Source: Algibacter amylolyticus (lineage in GTDB: Bacteria > Bacteroidota > Bacteroidia > Flavobacteriales > Flavobacteriaceae). From it: 64,000 bases of DNA. Under the pieces are notes generated by a model. The model had not been told where the DNA came from, searched no databases, and saw only the letters and a list, made by a program, of their open reading frames with translations. Both the position numbers and the translations under genes were made by a program. Position 1 is the stretch's first letter; each line of letters opens with the position of its first letter. Below are positions 15,772 to 24,420 of the stretch, one piece after another. The stretch spans positions 383,233 through 447,232 of the forward strand of contig NZ_JACHGE010000003.1 in NCBI RefSeq assembly GCF_014202225.1, read 5' to 3'.

Positions 15772-17331
15772 CTATTGGGCTTGCTGTTTTGCTCCCTCTT
15801 CTTGTTGAGGTGGTTGTTCAGGTTGTTTAAATAAATCTAAATAGGCTTCACCTAAATAATCTATAACATGGCTAGCTATTAAACTTTGATATCCAAAATC
15901 TTCAACAGCTATATCTGCCGATTTACCATGTAAATACACGCCAAAAATAGCAGCAACCAAAGGATTATACCCTTGCGACACTAAACCCGCAATAATACCC
16001 GTTAAAACATCGCCACTACCCGCTGTAGATAATCCAGAGTTTCCTGTAGTATTTACATATAATTTATCATCAAATATCGTAATACTATTAGCGCCTTTTA
16101 TAATAACTATTACTTTATGCTTTTTCGAAAACGCTTTAACTTTTTTAAGCTTATCAAAATCATCTTTCCAGGTTCCCATTAAACGCTCTAATTCTCTTGG
16201 ATGCGGCGTTAAAATTGTAGCTTCAGGTAAAAGTTTTAATAAAGATTTCTTTTTAGCCAGTAAATTAATTCCATCGGCATCAATAACCAAAGGCGCTTTG
16301 TTGGTTTTTAAAAAGGCTTCAAATGCACTAGCAGTATCCTTATCTGTCCCTGCTCCTATTCCAAAAGCTATAACAGTTGGTTCTATATTAAATTTAATGT
16401 TAGTAATCTTTTCTTCATCGCTATCCGTAATTACCATCGCTTCAGGAAAAGCTGTTTGTAATGGATAATACCCACATTTTGGTACAAATGCAGAAACTAA
16501 TCCTGCACCCGAAGACAACGCAGCTCTACTAGCCAGTGTAACAGCTCCAATTTTACCATAACTACCGCCAACTATTAACGTATGGCCAAATTGCCCTTTA
16601 TGCGAATATTTTTCTCTAGGAATGTAATTAGATAATACCTCGTGTTTACCAATAAGTTCTACTTCGGTTTGAGTGGTATACAAAAACTCTTTATCTAAGC
16701 CTATATCCAAGACTTCCCATTGCACTGTGTATTTAGCAGTTTCTGGCAAAAAGAACACCAATTTTGGCGATGCAAAACTTAAAGTATACCCCGCCCAAAC
16801 TACAGCATCTTCATCTTCAATAGCCTTATCAGGAAATAATCCCGAAGGGATATCAATAGCCAAAGTAAACGCTTTACTAGCTCTAAAATGTAAAAACAAT
16901 TGTTTAACCCATTCATCTACAGGTCTATTTAATCCTATACCAAAAATGGCATCAACTATTATATCTTCAGGGTTTATCGAAGGAAAATCTTCGGCACAAT
17001 TTAAAAGAACAGGCCATTTTTTAGTCACATTCTTAATTCTATCATAATTCACCAAAAAATCTTTGGATCGCTTATCGCTACAATTAATTATAAAAGTATT
17101 TACATTATAACCATGCGTTATTAAATGTCGCGCTAAAACAAGGCCATCGCCTCCATTATTGCCAATTCCGCAAAACACATGAATAGGTACTTGTGCTCCT
17201 TGCATTCGTGCATGAATCCAATTAAAAATTTGCGTACCAGCACGCTCCATTAATTCGGTTGAGGTAATATTTTGTCTTTCAGCCGTTAGTTTATCTCCTT
17301 CGTAAATCTGTTCTTTAGAAAATAGTTTCAT
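15772..17331 (-). CDS. nnr: Bifunctional NAD(P)HX epimerase / ADP-dependent dehydratase
   Basis: Metabolite-repair enzyme that restores hydrated NADH/NADPH. Residues ~1-215 are the YjeF_N epimerase with the loop CGIGNNGGDGLVLARHL (54-70). Residues ~230-500 are the ribokinase-like dehydratase with 'GGSYGKIGAVTLASRAALSSGAG' and the catalytic signature 'NSGLSTAGSGDVLTGIIAGL'. Both halves are complete, giving the usual bifunctional length plus a short, low-complexity Q/P/E-rich tail (EQPPQQEEGAKQQAQ) that looks lineage-specific. The gene is monocistronic, convergent with the thioredoxin gene across a shared terminator, and divergent from the threonine operon. Confidence 0.93.
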   Translation of the reverse strand: MKLFSKEQIYEGDKLTAERQNITSTELMERAGTQIFNWIHARMQGAQVPIHVFCGIGNNGGDGLVLARHLITHGYNVNTFIINCSDKRSKDFLVNYDRIKNVTKKWPVLLNCAEDFPSINPEDIIVDAIFGIGLNRPVDEWVKQLFLHFRASKAFTLAIDIPSGLFPDKAIEDEDAVVWAGYTLSFASPKLVFFLPETAKYTVQWEVLDIGLDKEFLYTTQTEVELIGKHEVLSNYIPREKYSHKGQFGHTLIVGGSYGKIGAVTLASRAALSSGAGLVSAFVPKCGYYPLQTAFPEAMVITDSDEEKITNIKFNIEPTVIAFGIGAGTDKDTASAFEAFLKTNKAPLVIDADGINLLAKKKSLLKLLPEATILTPHPRELERLMGTWKDDFDKLKKVKAFSKKHKVIVIIKGANSITIFDDKLYVNTTGNSGLSTAGSGDVLTGIIAGLVSQGYNPLVAAIFGVYLHGKSADIAVEDFGYQSLIASHVIDYLGEAYLDLFKQPEQPPQQEEGAKQQAQ

Positions 17332-17539
17332 TTGTTCTTTTTAATTATATTTTAAAGGTCACATATAGCTTCCACATAGTTTGAATGTTAAGATTTAACT
17401 TTTCGTTATGGAAGTTTCATGTGTTATTATAGATTTTTCAATTCTTATTGCAATTTGTCGTTTTTTTTAAACGAATAGCGATTGAAGATAAGAATATTGT
17501 AAAAAAGTTATTTTAGTTTTTTTATAAGCCTAAAAGTAA

Positions 17540-17547
17540 TACTTTTG
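17540..17547 (+). promoter_or_regulatory. Putative -7 box of the threonine operon
   Basis: TACTTTTG fits TAnnTTTG and lies 20 bases before the ATG of the Thr-rich leader peptide (17568), so a transcript from here would include the whole leader. No TTG -33 box is clear. Confidence 0.55.
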
Positions 17548-17567
17548 ATGGGTATTATATAACTATA

Positions 17568-17675
17568 ATGAATCATTTCAACCAAAATACACTTCAAACT
17601 GTTTCTTTTCTAGTAAAAGGAACTACATCTATTTTTGGTACAATTACAAATACTACAACCCTTTGGGGTTACTAG
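17568..17675 (+). CDS. Threonine operon leader peptide (proposed ThrL)
   Basis: A 35-codon frame, MNHFNQNTLQTVSFLVKG followed by TTSIFGTITNTTTLWGY and TAG. Nine of 35 residues are Thr and two are Ile; seven of the Thr codons fall between codons 19 and 31, the densest being ACT-ACA-ACC at codons 29-31. It stops 86 bases before thrA and follows a promoter-like box. This is the layout of a classical attenuation leader, in which ribosomes stalling at Thr codons when threonyl-tRNA is scarce change the downstream RNA fold. Composition and position are seen directly; the regulatory role is inference from the enterobacterial thrL paradigm. The sequence is not similar to E. coli ThrL. Confidence 0.75.
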   Translation: MNHFNQNTLQTVSFLVKGTTSIFGTITNTTTLWGY

Positions 17676-17761
17676 TTATATATATTCCGCACACTTTTTT
17701 TGTAATTTTAAAAAATTACAACATCTCAACTATTATTTTTAATTATATAAGACATTAAAAC
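17676..17761 (+). promoter_or_regulatory. Leader region with alternative hairpins before thrA
   Basis: Three structural pieces are visible. (1) A short hairpin AACCC-TTTG-GGGTT at 17657-17670, over the last Thr codons. (2) TTGTAATTTT (17700-17709) pairing with AAAATTACAA (17712-17721). (3) The same TTGTAATT could instead pair with AATTACAA at 17642-17649, inside the Thr codon run. Pairings 2 and 3 exclude each other. A T-run of eight sits at 17693-17700. I cannot identify a textbook GC-rich terminator, so the mechanism (attenuation or translational control) remains open. Confidence 0.45.
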
Positions 17762-20206
17762 ATGAAAGTTTTAAAATTCGGAGGTACTTCAGTAGGCTCT
17801 TCAAAAAATATAAATAACGTTATTAACATACTAGTAGATTATAGTAAAACTGATACTATAGCTTGCGTAGTTTCTGCGGTTGGTGGCATTACAGATAAAT
17901 TACTTTTAGCAGGTAAACAAGCGCAAAATAAAGAGGAAGCCTTTTTAGAAACGTTTGAAGGTATAAAAGACAGACATTTTAACATTATTAAAGAGCTTAA
18001 TCCAGACAACCATACTGCTATTTTGGAGTTTGTTGAGAATAAACTTGAAAGCCTAAAAAGTTTATTAGAAGGTATTTATTTAATTAATGAATTATCTCCT
18101 AAAACATCAGATAAGCTTGTTAGCTTTGGTGAATTATTATCATCTTTTATCATAGCAGAAACTATGAAAAACAGAAGTTTATCTGCCGATGTTAAAAATT
18201 CACAAGAGCTTATAGTTACAAATTCCAACTTTACTAAAGCCGAGGTTGATTATACAGTTACAAATACTAATATTCGTGAGTATTTTAAATCTGCTAATCA
18301 AAAAATAACAATTCTTCCTGGGTTTATTTCTAAATCTAAACTAGGAGAAATAACAACGCTAGGTCGTGGTGGTTCAGATTTTACGGCAGCTATAATTGCT
18401 GCAGCACTACATGTTGAACAATTAGAAATTTGGACGGATGTAAGCGGTATGTTTACAACCAATCCTAAATTAGTAAAACAAGCTTATCCAATCGATAAAA
18501 TTTCATATCAAGAAGCTATGGAATTATCGCATTTTGGTGCCAAAGTATTATATCCACCAACGGTTCAACCTGTGTTAAGTCTAGAAATTCCTATTCATAT
18601 AAAAAACACTTTAGAGCCGAGTGCTGTAGGAACTATAATTTCTAATGAAGAAACAACATCAAGTTCGCCAGTAAAAGGTATAAGTAATATTAGCAATATT
18701 GCATTATTGACTTTAGAAGGTACAGGAATGGTTGGCATTCCGGGATTTTCAAAACGTTTGTTTGAAACATTATCACAAGAAAAAATAAACGTGATTATGA
18801 TTACTCAAGCCTCTTCAGAGCATTCTATTTGCTTAGGAATTGAACATAAAGAAGCCGAAACTGCAAAAACAGCAATTGATACCGCTTTTGAAAATGAAAT
18901 TGCTTTAGGCAAAATAGAACCTATTATTGTTGAAACAGGATTATCTATAATTGCCTTAGTTGGCGATAGCATGAAAAACCACCAAGGTATTAGCGGTAAA
19001 ATGTTTAGTACTTTAGGGAAAAATAATATTAATATTAGAGCCATTGCTCAAGGTGCTTCAGAAAAAAATATAACAGCGGTTATTAACGAAAAAGATGTTA
19101 AAAAAGCTTTAAACACCTTACACGAGCAGTTTTTCGAGTCTAAAACAAAACAAATTAATGTCTTTATAACGGGTGTTGGAAATGTTGGAGAACGTTTGGT
19201 AGAACAAATTAAACAACAGAAAAAATACTTAAAGGACAACCTTAAAATTAAACTACGTGTTGCTGGATTATCGAATTCTAGACACATGATTTTTAATGAA
19301 GATGGAATCGATTTAAAAAATTGGAAAGAGCAATTAGCACAAGGCGAAAAAGCATCGTTACAAGGCTTTTTTGAAAATACTAAAGCCTTAAATTTACGTA
19401 ACAGTATTTTTGTTGATGTAACAGCAAATGCGAATGTTGCCGATTTATATGCTCAATATTTAAAAGAGAGTATTGGTATAGTGGCCTGTAATAAAATAGC
19501 TTGTTCAAGTGAATTTAAAAATTATAAAAACCTTAAGCAATTATCTTTAAAATATAACGCACCTTTTCTTTTTGAAACTAATGTTGGTGCAGGTTTACCT
19601 GTTATAGACACCTTAAATAATTTAATTGCTTCTGGCGATAAAGTAAACTCAATACAAGCGGTATTATCTGGAAGTTTAAACTTTGTATTTAACAACTTTA
19701 CAGATAAAACTAAGTTTTACGATGTGGTAAAACAAGCTGGAGCTGAAGGCTATACAGAACCAGATCCAAGAATTGATTTAAGCGGTGTAGATGTTGCCCG
19801 TAAAATTTTAATTTTGGCTAGAGAAAGTGGTGTTAAAATGAATTTAGAAGACATTGAAAACACATCATTCTTATCGCAAGCTGGATTAAAAAGTGATTCT
19901 GTAGATGATTTTTACAAAACTTTAATTGCAGACGAAGCGCATTACCAAAGCTTATACGCTTCGGCTAAAGCAAACAACTGCCAATTAAAATATGTAGCCA
20001 AGTTCGATAACGGAAAAGCAAGCGTGAGCTTACAAGAAATTCCAGAAGGACACCCATTTTATAATTTGGAAGGAAGCGATAATATTGTTATGTTCTACAC
20101 AGAACGCTATGCTAAGCAACCTATGATTATTAAAGGTGCCGGAGCAGGTGCAGAAGTTACGGCTTCTGGTTTATTTGCAGACATTATTAGGCTAGGAAAC
20201 GATTAA
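17762..20206 (+). CDS. thrA: Bifunctional aspartokinase / homoserine dehydrogenase
   Basis: Catalyses the first and third steps from aspartate to threonine/methionine. Residues ~1-290 are the kinase (MKVLKFGGTSVGSS; TLGRGGSDFTAA; 'EIWTDVSGMFTTNP'). Residues ~305-450 are ACT-type regulatory repeats ('LLTLEGTGMVGIPG', 'IIALVGDSMKNHQGISGKMF'). Residues ~460-814 are the dehydrogenase with the NAD(P) motif VFITGVGNVGERLV and 'YTEPDPRIDLSGVDVARKILILAR'. The length of 814 residues matches E. coli ThrA (820). Feedback by threonine through the ACT region is expected from the family. First structural gene of the operon after the Thr-rich leader; thrB follows at 63 bp. Confidence 0.96.
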   Translation: MKVLKFGGTSVGSSKNINNVINILVDYSKTDTIACVVSAVGGITDKLLLAGKQAQNKEEAFLETFEGIKDRHFNIIKELNPDNHTAILEFVENKLESLKSLLEGIYLINELSPKTSDKLVSFGELLSSFIIAETMKNRSLSADVKNSQELIVTNSNFTKAEVDYTVTNTNIREYFKSANQKITILPGFISKSKLGEITTLGRGGSDFTAAIIAAALHVEQLEIWTDVSGMFTTNPKLVKQAYPIDKISYQEAMELSHFGAKVLYPPTVQPVLSLEIPIHIKNTLEPSAVGTIISNEETTSSSPVKGISNISNIALLTLEGTGMVGIPGFSKRLFETLSQEKINVIMITQASSEHSICLGIEHKEAETAKTAIDTAFENEIALGKIEPIIVETGLSIIALVGDSMKNHQGISGKMFSTLGKNNINIRAIAQGASEKNITAVINEKDVKKALNTLHEQFFESKTKQINVFITGVGNVGERLVEQIKQQKKYLKDNLKIKLRVAGLSNSRHMIFNEDGIDLKNWKEQLAQGEKASLQGFFENTKALNLRNSIFVDVTANANVADLYAQYLKESIGIVACNKIACSSEFKNYKNLKQLSLKYNAPFLFETNVGAGLPVIDTLNNLIASGDKVNSIQAVLSGSLNFVFNNFTDKTKFYDVVKQAGAEGYTEPDPRIDLSGVDVARKILILARESGVKMNLEDIENTSFLSQAGLKSDSVDDFYKTLIADEAHYQSLYASAKANNCQLKYVAKFDNGKASVSLQEIPEGHPFYNLEGSDNIVMFYTERYAKQPMIIKGAGAGAEVTASGLFADIIRLGND

Positions 20207-20232
20207 ACAATTAAGCGGTTTGCTTGATTAGA

Positions 20233-20250
20233 TTTCCGCCTTTGCGGAAA
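20233..20250. repeat. REP-like palindrome between thrA and thrB
   Basis: TTTCCGC (20233-20239), loop CTTT, GCGGAAA (20244-20250): a perfect 7-bp stem with a 4-base loop, followed by TGAC. No T-run follows, so it is not a terminator; it may stabilise or process the polycistronic mRNA. It resembles the reverse complement of TTCCGCGAAAGCG found elsewhere in the window. Confidence 0.6.
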
Positions 20251-20269
20251 TGACAAAAGAACTTTTGTA

Positions 20270-21193
20270 ATGAACGAAATAAAAATATTTTCTCCGGCAA
20301 CAGTAGCTAATGTAGCATGTGGTTTCGATGTTTTAGGGTTTTGCTTAGATAGTGTTGGCGATGACATGGTGATAAGAAAAACCGATAAAAAAGGAATTCA
20401 TATTACTAAAATTGAGAATTTCGATTTACCATTTGAGACCGAATTAAACGTTGCTGGTGTATCGGCATTAGCCATGTACAATGCCATTGATGTTGATTTT
20501 GGTTTCGAAATTGAAATTTATAAAAACATAAAACCAGGAAGCGGTATTGGAAGTAGCGCTGCAAGTGCTGTTGGTAGCGTATTTGGAATGAATGAACTTA
20601 TTGGAAGACCATTTAACAAAACACAATTAACAGAATTTGCCATTAAAGGTGAAGCAATAGCGAGTAAATGCGAACATGCAGACAACCTCGCTCCCGCTCT
20701 TTTTGGTGGTTTTACTTTAGTAAAAAGTATTTCGCCTTTACAAATTTTAGAAATACCATCTCCAAATGATTTGTTTGCTACAATTATACACCCCCAAATA
20801 GAAATTAAAACATCGGAGTCTAGAGCTGTATTGCCAAAAGAAGTACCATTAAGTGATGCTATAGAGCAATGGGCAAACTTAGGAAGTTTAGTGCACGCTT
20901 TACATACTAGCGATTATAATTTAATTAGCAACTCGTTAAACGATGTTATTGTAGAACCTTACAGAAGCCAACTAATTCCGCACTTTAATGAGGTTAAACA
21001 AGCTGCATTACATGCTGGTGCTCTAGGAGCTGGAATTTCAGGTTCTGGTCCGTCCATATTTTCGTTAAGCAAAGGTTTAGAAACAGCAACTAAAGTTAAA
21101 GAAGCTATGGCTGCTATTTATTCCAAAACCGATATTGCTTTTGAAATACATGTTACTAAAATTAATAATGAAGGCGTTAAGATAATTAGCTAG
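20270..21193 (+). CDS. thrB: Homoserine kinase
   Basis: GHMP-family kinase that phosphorylates homoserine for threonine synthesis. The ATP-binding motif PGSGIGSSAASA (89-100) and the N-terminal 'FSPATVANVACGFDVLGF' are hallmark sequences; the third motif 'GALGAGISGSGPSIFSL' is intact. The length of 307 residues is normal. It is the second structural gene of the operon, 63 bp after thrA with a REP-like palindrome in the gap, and 134 bp before thrC. Co-regulation with thrA through the leader is expected, unless the palindrome separates the messages. Confidence 0.95.
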   Translation: MNEIKIFSPATVANVACGFDVLGFCLDSVGDDMVIRKTDKKGIHITKIENFDLPFETELNVAGVSALAMYNAIDVDFGFEIEIYKNIKPGSGIGSSAASAVGSVFGMNELIGRPFNKTQLTEFAIKGEAIASKCEHADNLAPALFGGFTLVKSISPLQILEIPSPNDLFATIIHPQIEIKTSESRAVLPKEVPLSDAIEQWANLGSLVHALHTSDYNLISNSLNDVIVEPYRSQLIPHFNEVKQAALHAGALGAGISGSGPSIFSLSKGLETATKVKEAMAAIYSKTDIAFEIHVTKINNEGVKIIS

Positions 21194-21286
21194 AATGCTC
21201 ATTCTCATTAACAAAATTCTTGCTCTATTAGAGTTTAAAAATTAAAAAAATAAAAATAAATTTTCTTTATTGAAAACCAAATAACA

Positions 21287-21315
21287 CCCGTCTTCCGTCA
21301 AAGGTCTTCGGTCAA
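21287..21315. repeat. Short G/C-rich repeat-like tract between thrB and thrC
   Basis: The segment around CCCGTCTTCCGTCAAAGG and then TCTTCGGTCAAC contains two near-copies of GTCTTC(C/G)GTCAA in direct orientation, 14 bases apart, in otherwise AT-rich DNA. It is probably a degenerate dispersed repeat; no function can be assigned. Confidence 0.35.
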
Positions 21316-21327
21316 CTTATTAAAACA

Positions 21328-22620
21328 ATGAATTACTACTCACTAAATCATCAAGCTCCAAAAACAACGTTTAAAGATGCGGTTATTAAAGGACTAGCGC
21401 CAGATAAAGGCTTATACTTTCCTGAAAGCATAACACCATTACCACAATCGTTTTGGGATAATTTTGATAATTTATCGTATTCTGAAATTGCGTTTGAAGC
21501 TATAAAACAATTTGTATCTCCAGAAATTCCAGAAGACGTTTTAAAAACTATTGTTAGCGAAACATTGTCTTTTGATTTTCCTGTTGTAAAGCTAAACGAG
21601 AGCATTTCAACTTTAGAGTTATTTCATGGTCCAACCATGGCCTTTAAAGATGTTGGTGCGCGTTTTATGGCGCGTTGTTTAGGCTATTTTAATAAAGATA
21701 ACACAAACGAAGTTACCGTTTTAGTTGCCACTTCTGGTGATACGGGAGGAGCTGTTGCCAATGGATTTTTAGGTGTTAAAGGTGTAAATGTTGTTATACT
21801 CTACCCTAGCGGAAAAGTGAGTGATATTCAAGAAATGCAATTAACTACTTTAGGTCAAAATATTAAAGCTTTAGAAGTTAATGGCACGTTTGATGATTGT
21901 CAAGCCATGGTAAAAACAGCATTTTTAGATGAAGCGTTAACAAGCCAAATGCAGTTAACCTCTGCCAATTCCATTAATGTAGCACGTTGGTTACCGCAAT
22001 TATTCTACTTTATGTTTGCGTATAAACAACTTAAAGCTAGCAATAAAGAGATTGTTTTTTCGGTACCTAGTGGGAATTTTGGTAATGTATGTGCTGGTAT
22101 GATGGCACAACAACTAGGTTTACCAATTAAGCATTTTGTAGCGTCCAATAATGCAAACAATGTTGTTACACGCTATCTAATTTCGGAGTTATACGAACCA
22201 AAACCATCTGTACAAACAATTAGTAATGCTATGGATGTTGGTGCTCCAAGTAACTTTATTCGTATTCAAGAAATTTATAAAAACCAATTTGAAACCTTAA
22301 AAGAAAACGTGTCGTCTTACAGTTTTTCTGATGATGAAACTCGCGAAGCCATGTTAGAAATTTATAATAATTACAATTATGTTGCCGATCCTCATGGCGC
22401 AGTTGGATATTTAGGCTGTAAATCGCATTTAGAGCAAAATCCGAATGCACATTGTGTATTTTTAGAAACCGCACATCCTACTAAATTTTTAGACGTAGTT
22501 GAAGAAGTAATTAAAGAAGAGCAACCTTTACCAGAGCAAATACAAGCTGTAAAGGGCAGAAAAAAGGAAGCAACATTAATTTCTAACTATGAGGATTTAA
22601 AATCATTTCTTTTAAACTAA
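21328..22620 (+). CDS. thrC: Threonine synthase
   Basis: PLP enzyme that converts O-phosphohomoserine to threonine, the last step of the pathway. Lys107 in 'FHGPTMAFKDVGARF' is the Schiff-base lysine; 'LVATSGDTGGAVANGF' is the phosphate/PLP-binding loop. The form is the ~430-residue class with the N-terminal 'MNYYSLNHQAPKTTFKDAV' domain shared with E. coli ThrC. It completes the thrA-thrB-thrC operon. The small membrane protein gene begins seven bases downstream and could be read through. Confidence 0.95.
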   Translation: MNYYSLNHQAPKTTFKDAVIKGLAPDKGLYFPESITPLPQSFWDNFDNLSYSEIAFEAIKQFVSPEIPEDVLKTIVSETLSFDFPVVKLNESISTLELFHGPTMAFKDVGARFMARCLGYFNKDNTNEVTVLVATSGDTGGAVANGFLGVKGVNVVILYPSGKVSDIQEMQLTTLGQNIKALEVNGTFDDCQAMVKTAFLDEALTSQMQLTSANSINVARWLPQLFYFMFAYKQLKASNKEIVFSVPSGNFGNVCAGMMAQQLGLPIKHFVASNNANNVVTRYLISELYEPKPSVQTISNAMDVGAPSNFIRIQEIYKNQFETLKENVSSYSFSDDETREAMLEIYNNYNYVADPHGAVGYLGCKSHLEQNPNAHCVFLETAHPTKFLDVVEEVIKEEQPLPEQIQAVKGRKKEATLISNYEDLKSFLLN

Positions 22621-22626
22621 TCTGGA

Positions 22627-22863
22627 ATGACCTTTGATGACTGGATTGGTTTTTTAGGCGTATTCCAAATTCTTTTAGCATACTTGCTAAATGTTTTAGG
22701 TAAAATAGACAATAAGCATTTAGCCTTTATATTATTAAATCTTGTAGGTGCTTCTATGGCTTGTTTAGCCTCAATTTTAATACAATATTGGCCATTTATT
22801 ATTTTGGAGGGTATTTGGGCTTTAGTGTCACTCTATAGTTTAATAACACTAAAAAAGGCATAA
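22627..22863 (+). CDS. Small membrane protein (CBU_0592-like)
   Basis: 78 residues with three hydrophobic segments (approximately 6-23, 32-51 and 52-74), beginning MTFDDWIGFLGVFQILLAYLL and containing 'HLAFILLNLVGASMACLASIL'. This matches the CBU_0592 family of small membrane proteins of unknown function, found in many Bacteroidota and Proteobacteria. It begins seven bases after thrC, so it is likely transcribed with the threonine operon, but I see no functional link to amino acid synthesis. A convergent Dabb gene ends 12 bases away. Confidence 0.78.
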   Translation: MTFDDWIGFLGVFQILLAYLLNVLGKIDNKHLAFILLNLVGASMACLASILIQYWPFIILEGIWALVSLYSLITLKKA

Positions 22864-22875
22864 TAAACTTATTCT

Positions 22876-23190
22876 TTACAACACACTTTTACTATCAAAA
22901 ACTAAGACTTTGCTCCATAAATGTTGGTGCTTATCAACAAACTCTTGATGTATTTTATGTTTTTGATATATAGCTTCATCCTGTTCATTTGCAAAAATGA
23001 GCATTTCGGTAACGGAGTAACTATTTTCAACAACATCTCTTTTCTCGGTTGAAGCTGGAACACCAATATGAATATCGGCCACTTGCTCGATGGTTTTCAA
23101 TTGTTTTATACCTTCAATAAGTTGTTGCTTATCTTCTAAAGATTCTGGATTTTTCAGCCAGAAAAAAACATGATGTACTAGTGGTCCCAT
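22876..23190 (-). CDS. Dabb-family (stress-responsive alpha/beta barrel) protein
   Basis: 104 residues; ferredoxin-like dimeric alpha/beta barrel. 'LVHHVFFWLKNPESLEDKQQLIEGIKQL' at the N-terminus, 'IHIGVPASTEKRDVVENSYSVTEMLIFANE' in the middle and 'HQEFVDKHQHLWSKVLVFDS' near the end are the three characteristic Dabb blocks. Family members include stress-induced plant proteins and polyketide cyclases; bacterial roles are mostly unknown. It stands alone on the minus strand, downstream of the AraC-type regulator with a 140-bp gap that holds one copy of the TTCCGCGAAAGCG word. Confidence 0.84.
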   Translation of the reverse strand: MGPLVHHVFFWLKNPESLEDKQQLIEGIKQLKTIEQVADIHIGVPASTEKRDVVENSYSVTEMLIFANEQDEAIYQKHKIHQEFVDKHQHLWSKVLVFDSKSVL

Positions 23191-23279
23191 ATCTTCAATT
23201 AATTACCCTGTAAATTTAATAAAATATATAGTTAAAATGCTTATTATTTATTGCTATGCTTATGGTGTGCTTTTAACAA

Positions 23280-23292
23280 TTCCGCGAAAGCG
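23280..23292. repeat. REP-like word TTCCGCGAAAGCG, copy 1
   Basis: 13-base word containing CGC-GAAA-GCG, which can form a small GNRA-capped hairpin. The identical word occurs at 28734-28746 and inside dnaX at 54323-54335. It lies in the gap between the Dabb and AraC genes. Confidence 0.6.
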
Positions 23293-23330
23293 CTATACCC
23301 ATATTTAAAAAAAATACAGAAAAGTTTTAA

Positions 23331-24248
23331 TTAATGATTAACAGATTTTTTAAACTGTTGCGGTGTCATCATTTCCATTTTTTTAAACTGCCTATTGAAG
23401 TAACTGGTATTGTTAAAGCCAGATTTAAAAGCTATTTCGGACATTCTACTGTTTTTACATTCCTTTATAAGTTTTTTTGAAAACTTAATTTTTTCGGAAT
23501 TAATATAATCTATTGGCGATACACCAAGCGTGTTTTTAAACTGCTTATGAAAATGCGATGCACTCATGTATGCTTTCTTTGCAAGTAAATCTACACTAAT
23601 ATCCTTATTGGTTAGATTCTCCTTAATAAATTTAATAACGGTGCCAATTCGTGTGTCGTTAAATACCTGATTTTGGTTATTAACAATTAAGGATTTAGCC
23701 TTGGTTTGTAGCAACCTTACTATTAATTCTTGTATCATTAAATCTAAAAGCACATCTTTAGATTTATTATTATTTGTAAACGTATATGTGAGGCGCTCAA
23801 TTAAGTGATTTACATCGGTATTATTAATTAAATGCGAAGATGTAGCATCTAAATCCCATGTGTTATTTTCATTTTCAATGGCCACATGTTCATTAAATTT
23901 CTCGACTACTTCGTTAATTTTTACGGCATCGATACCAAGTGCTAAACATTGTGTTGGTTTATTTTTTGTGGCCACAGGAAAGTCAATAATCATTTCTTTG
24001 CGACTTGGCATAACCACAGATTCTCCCGGAAAAAAATCGAACGACTCAAAACCTTCTAAATGCATAATCTTTTTCCCTGTTAGCATACTAGCTATTATGG
24101 GGAAATCGAATTTTAAAGCCACTTTTTCTGCTACAGCATGCGTTTCAAATATGTTAAGTTCTGCATAATCAGCATTATAAGTCGTTCTGTTTTCCACTAA
24201 AGTGGTTAGTTTTCTGTTACTTCTATGTTGATTAATAATGGACTTCAT
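23331..24248 (-). CDS. AraC-family transcriptional regulator
   Basis: 305 residues starting at the ATG at 24248; an upstream in-frame TTG at 24254 is less likely. Residues ~10-190 are a cupin-type AraC_N sensing domain ('FPGESVVMPSRKEMIIDFPV'). Residues ~205-305 are two helix-turn-helix motifs ('ISVDLLAKKAYMSASHFHKQFKNTLGVSPIDYI' and 'MSEIAFKSGFNNTSYFNRQFKKMEMMTPQQFKK'). It is divergently transcribed from an ExaC-type aldehyde dehydrogenase gene across a 172-bp AT-rich gap, so it most likely controls that gene in response to an alcohol or aldehyde. The effector is inference. Confidence 0.88.
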   Translation of the reverse strand: MKSIINQHRSNRKLTTLVENRTTYNADYAELNIFETHAVAEKVALKFDFPIIASMLTGKKIMHLEGFESFDFFPGESVVMPSRKEMIIDFPVATKNKPTQCLALGIDAVKINEVVEKFNEHVAIENENNTWDLDATSSHLINNTDVNHLIERLTYTFTNNNKSKDVLLDLMIQELIVRLLQTKAKSLIVNNQNQVFNDTRIGTVIKFIKENLTNKDISVDLLAKKAYMSASHFHKQFKNTLGVSPIDYINSEKIKFSKKLIKECKNSRMSEIAFKSGFNNTSYFNRQFKKMEMMTPQQFKKSVNH

Positions 24249-24420
24249 ACTCAATAATACAAAATTTTAGCACATAACGGTTTAAATAATAGATATGTTC
24301 AAGAATATAATAAATATGTTCAAGACAATTAGAATTTGATAAAATATCTTTATAAAAAACAAATATAACACATTTTATATATTCAATTTTTAACAATTTA
24401 CTAATTAAATAAGAAATTAC

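Noticed and set aside
17700..17721. Intrinsic terminator in the thr leader
   Set aside because: The stem is AT-only, its loop is too small and no T-run follows, so I list it only as an alternative pairing.
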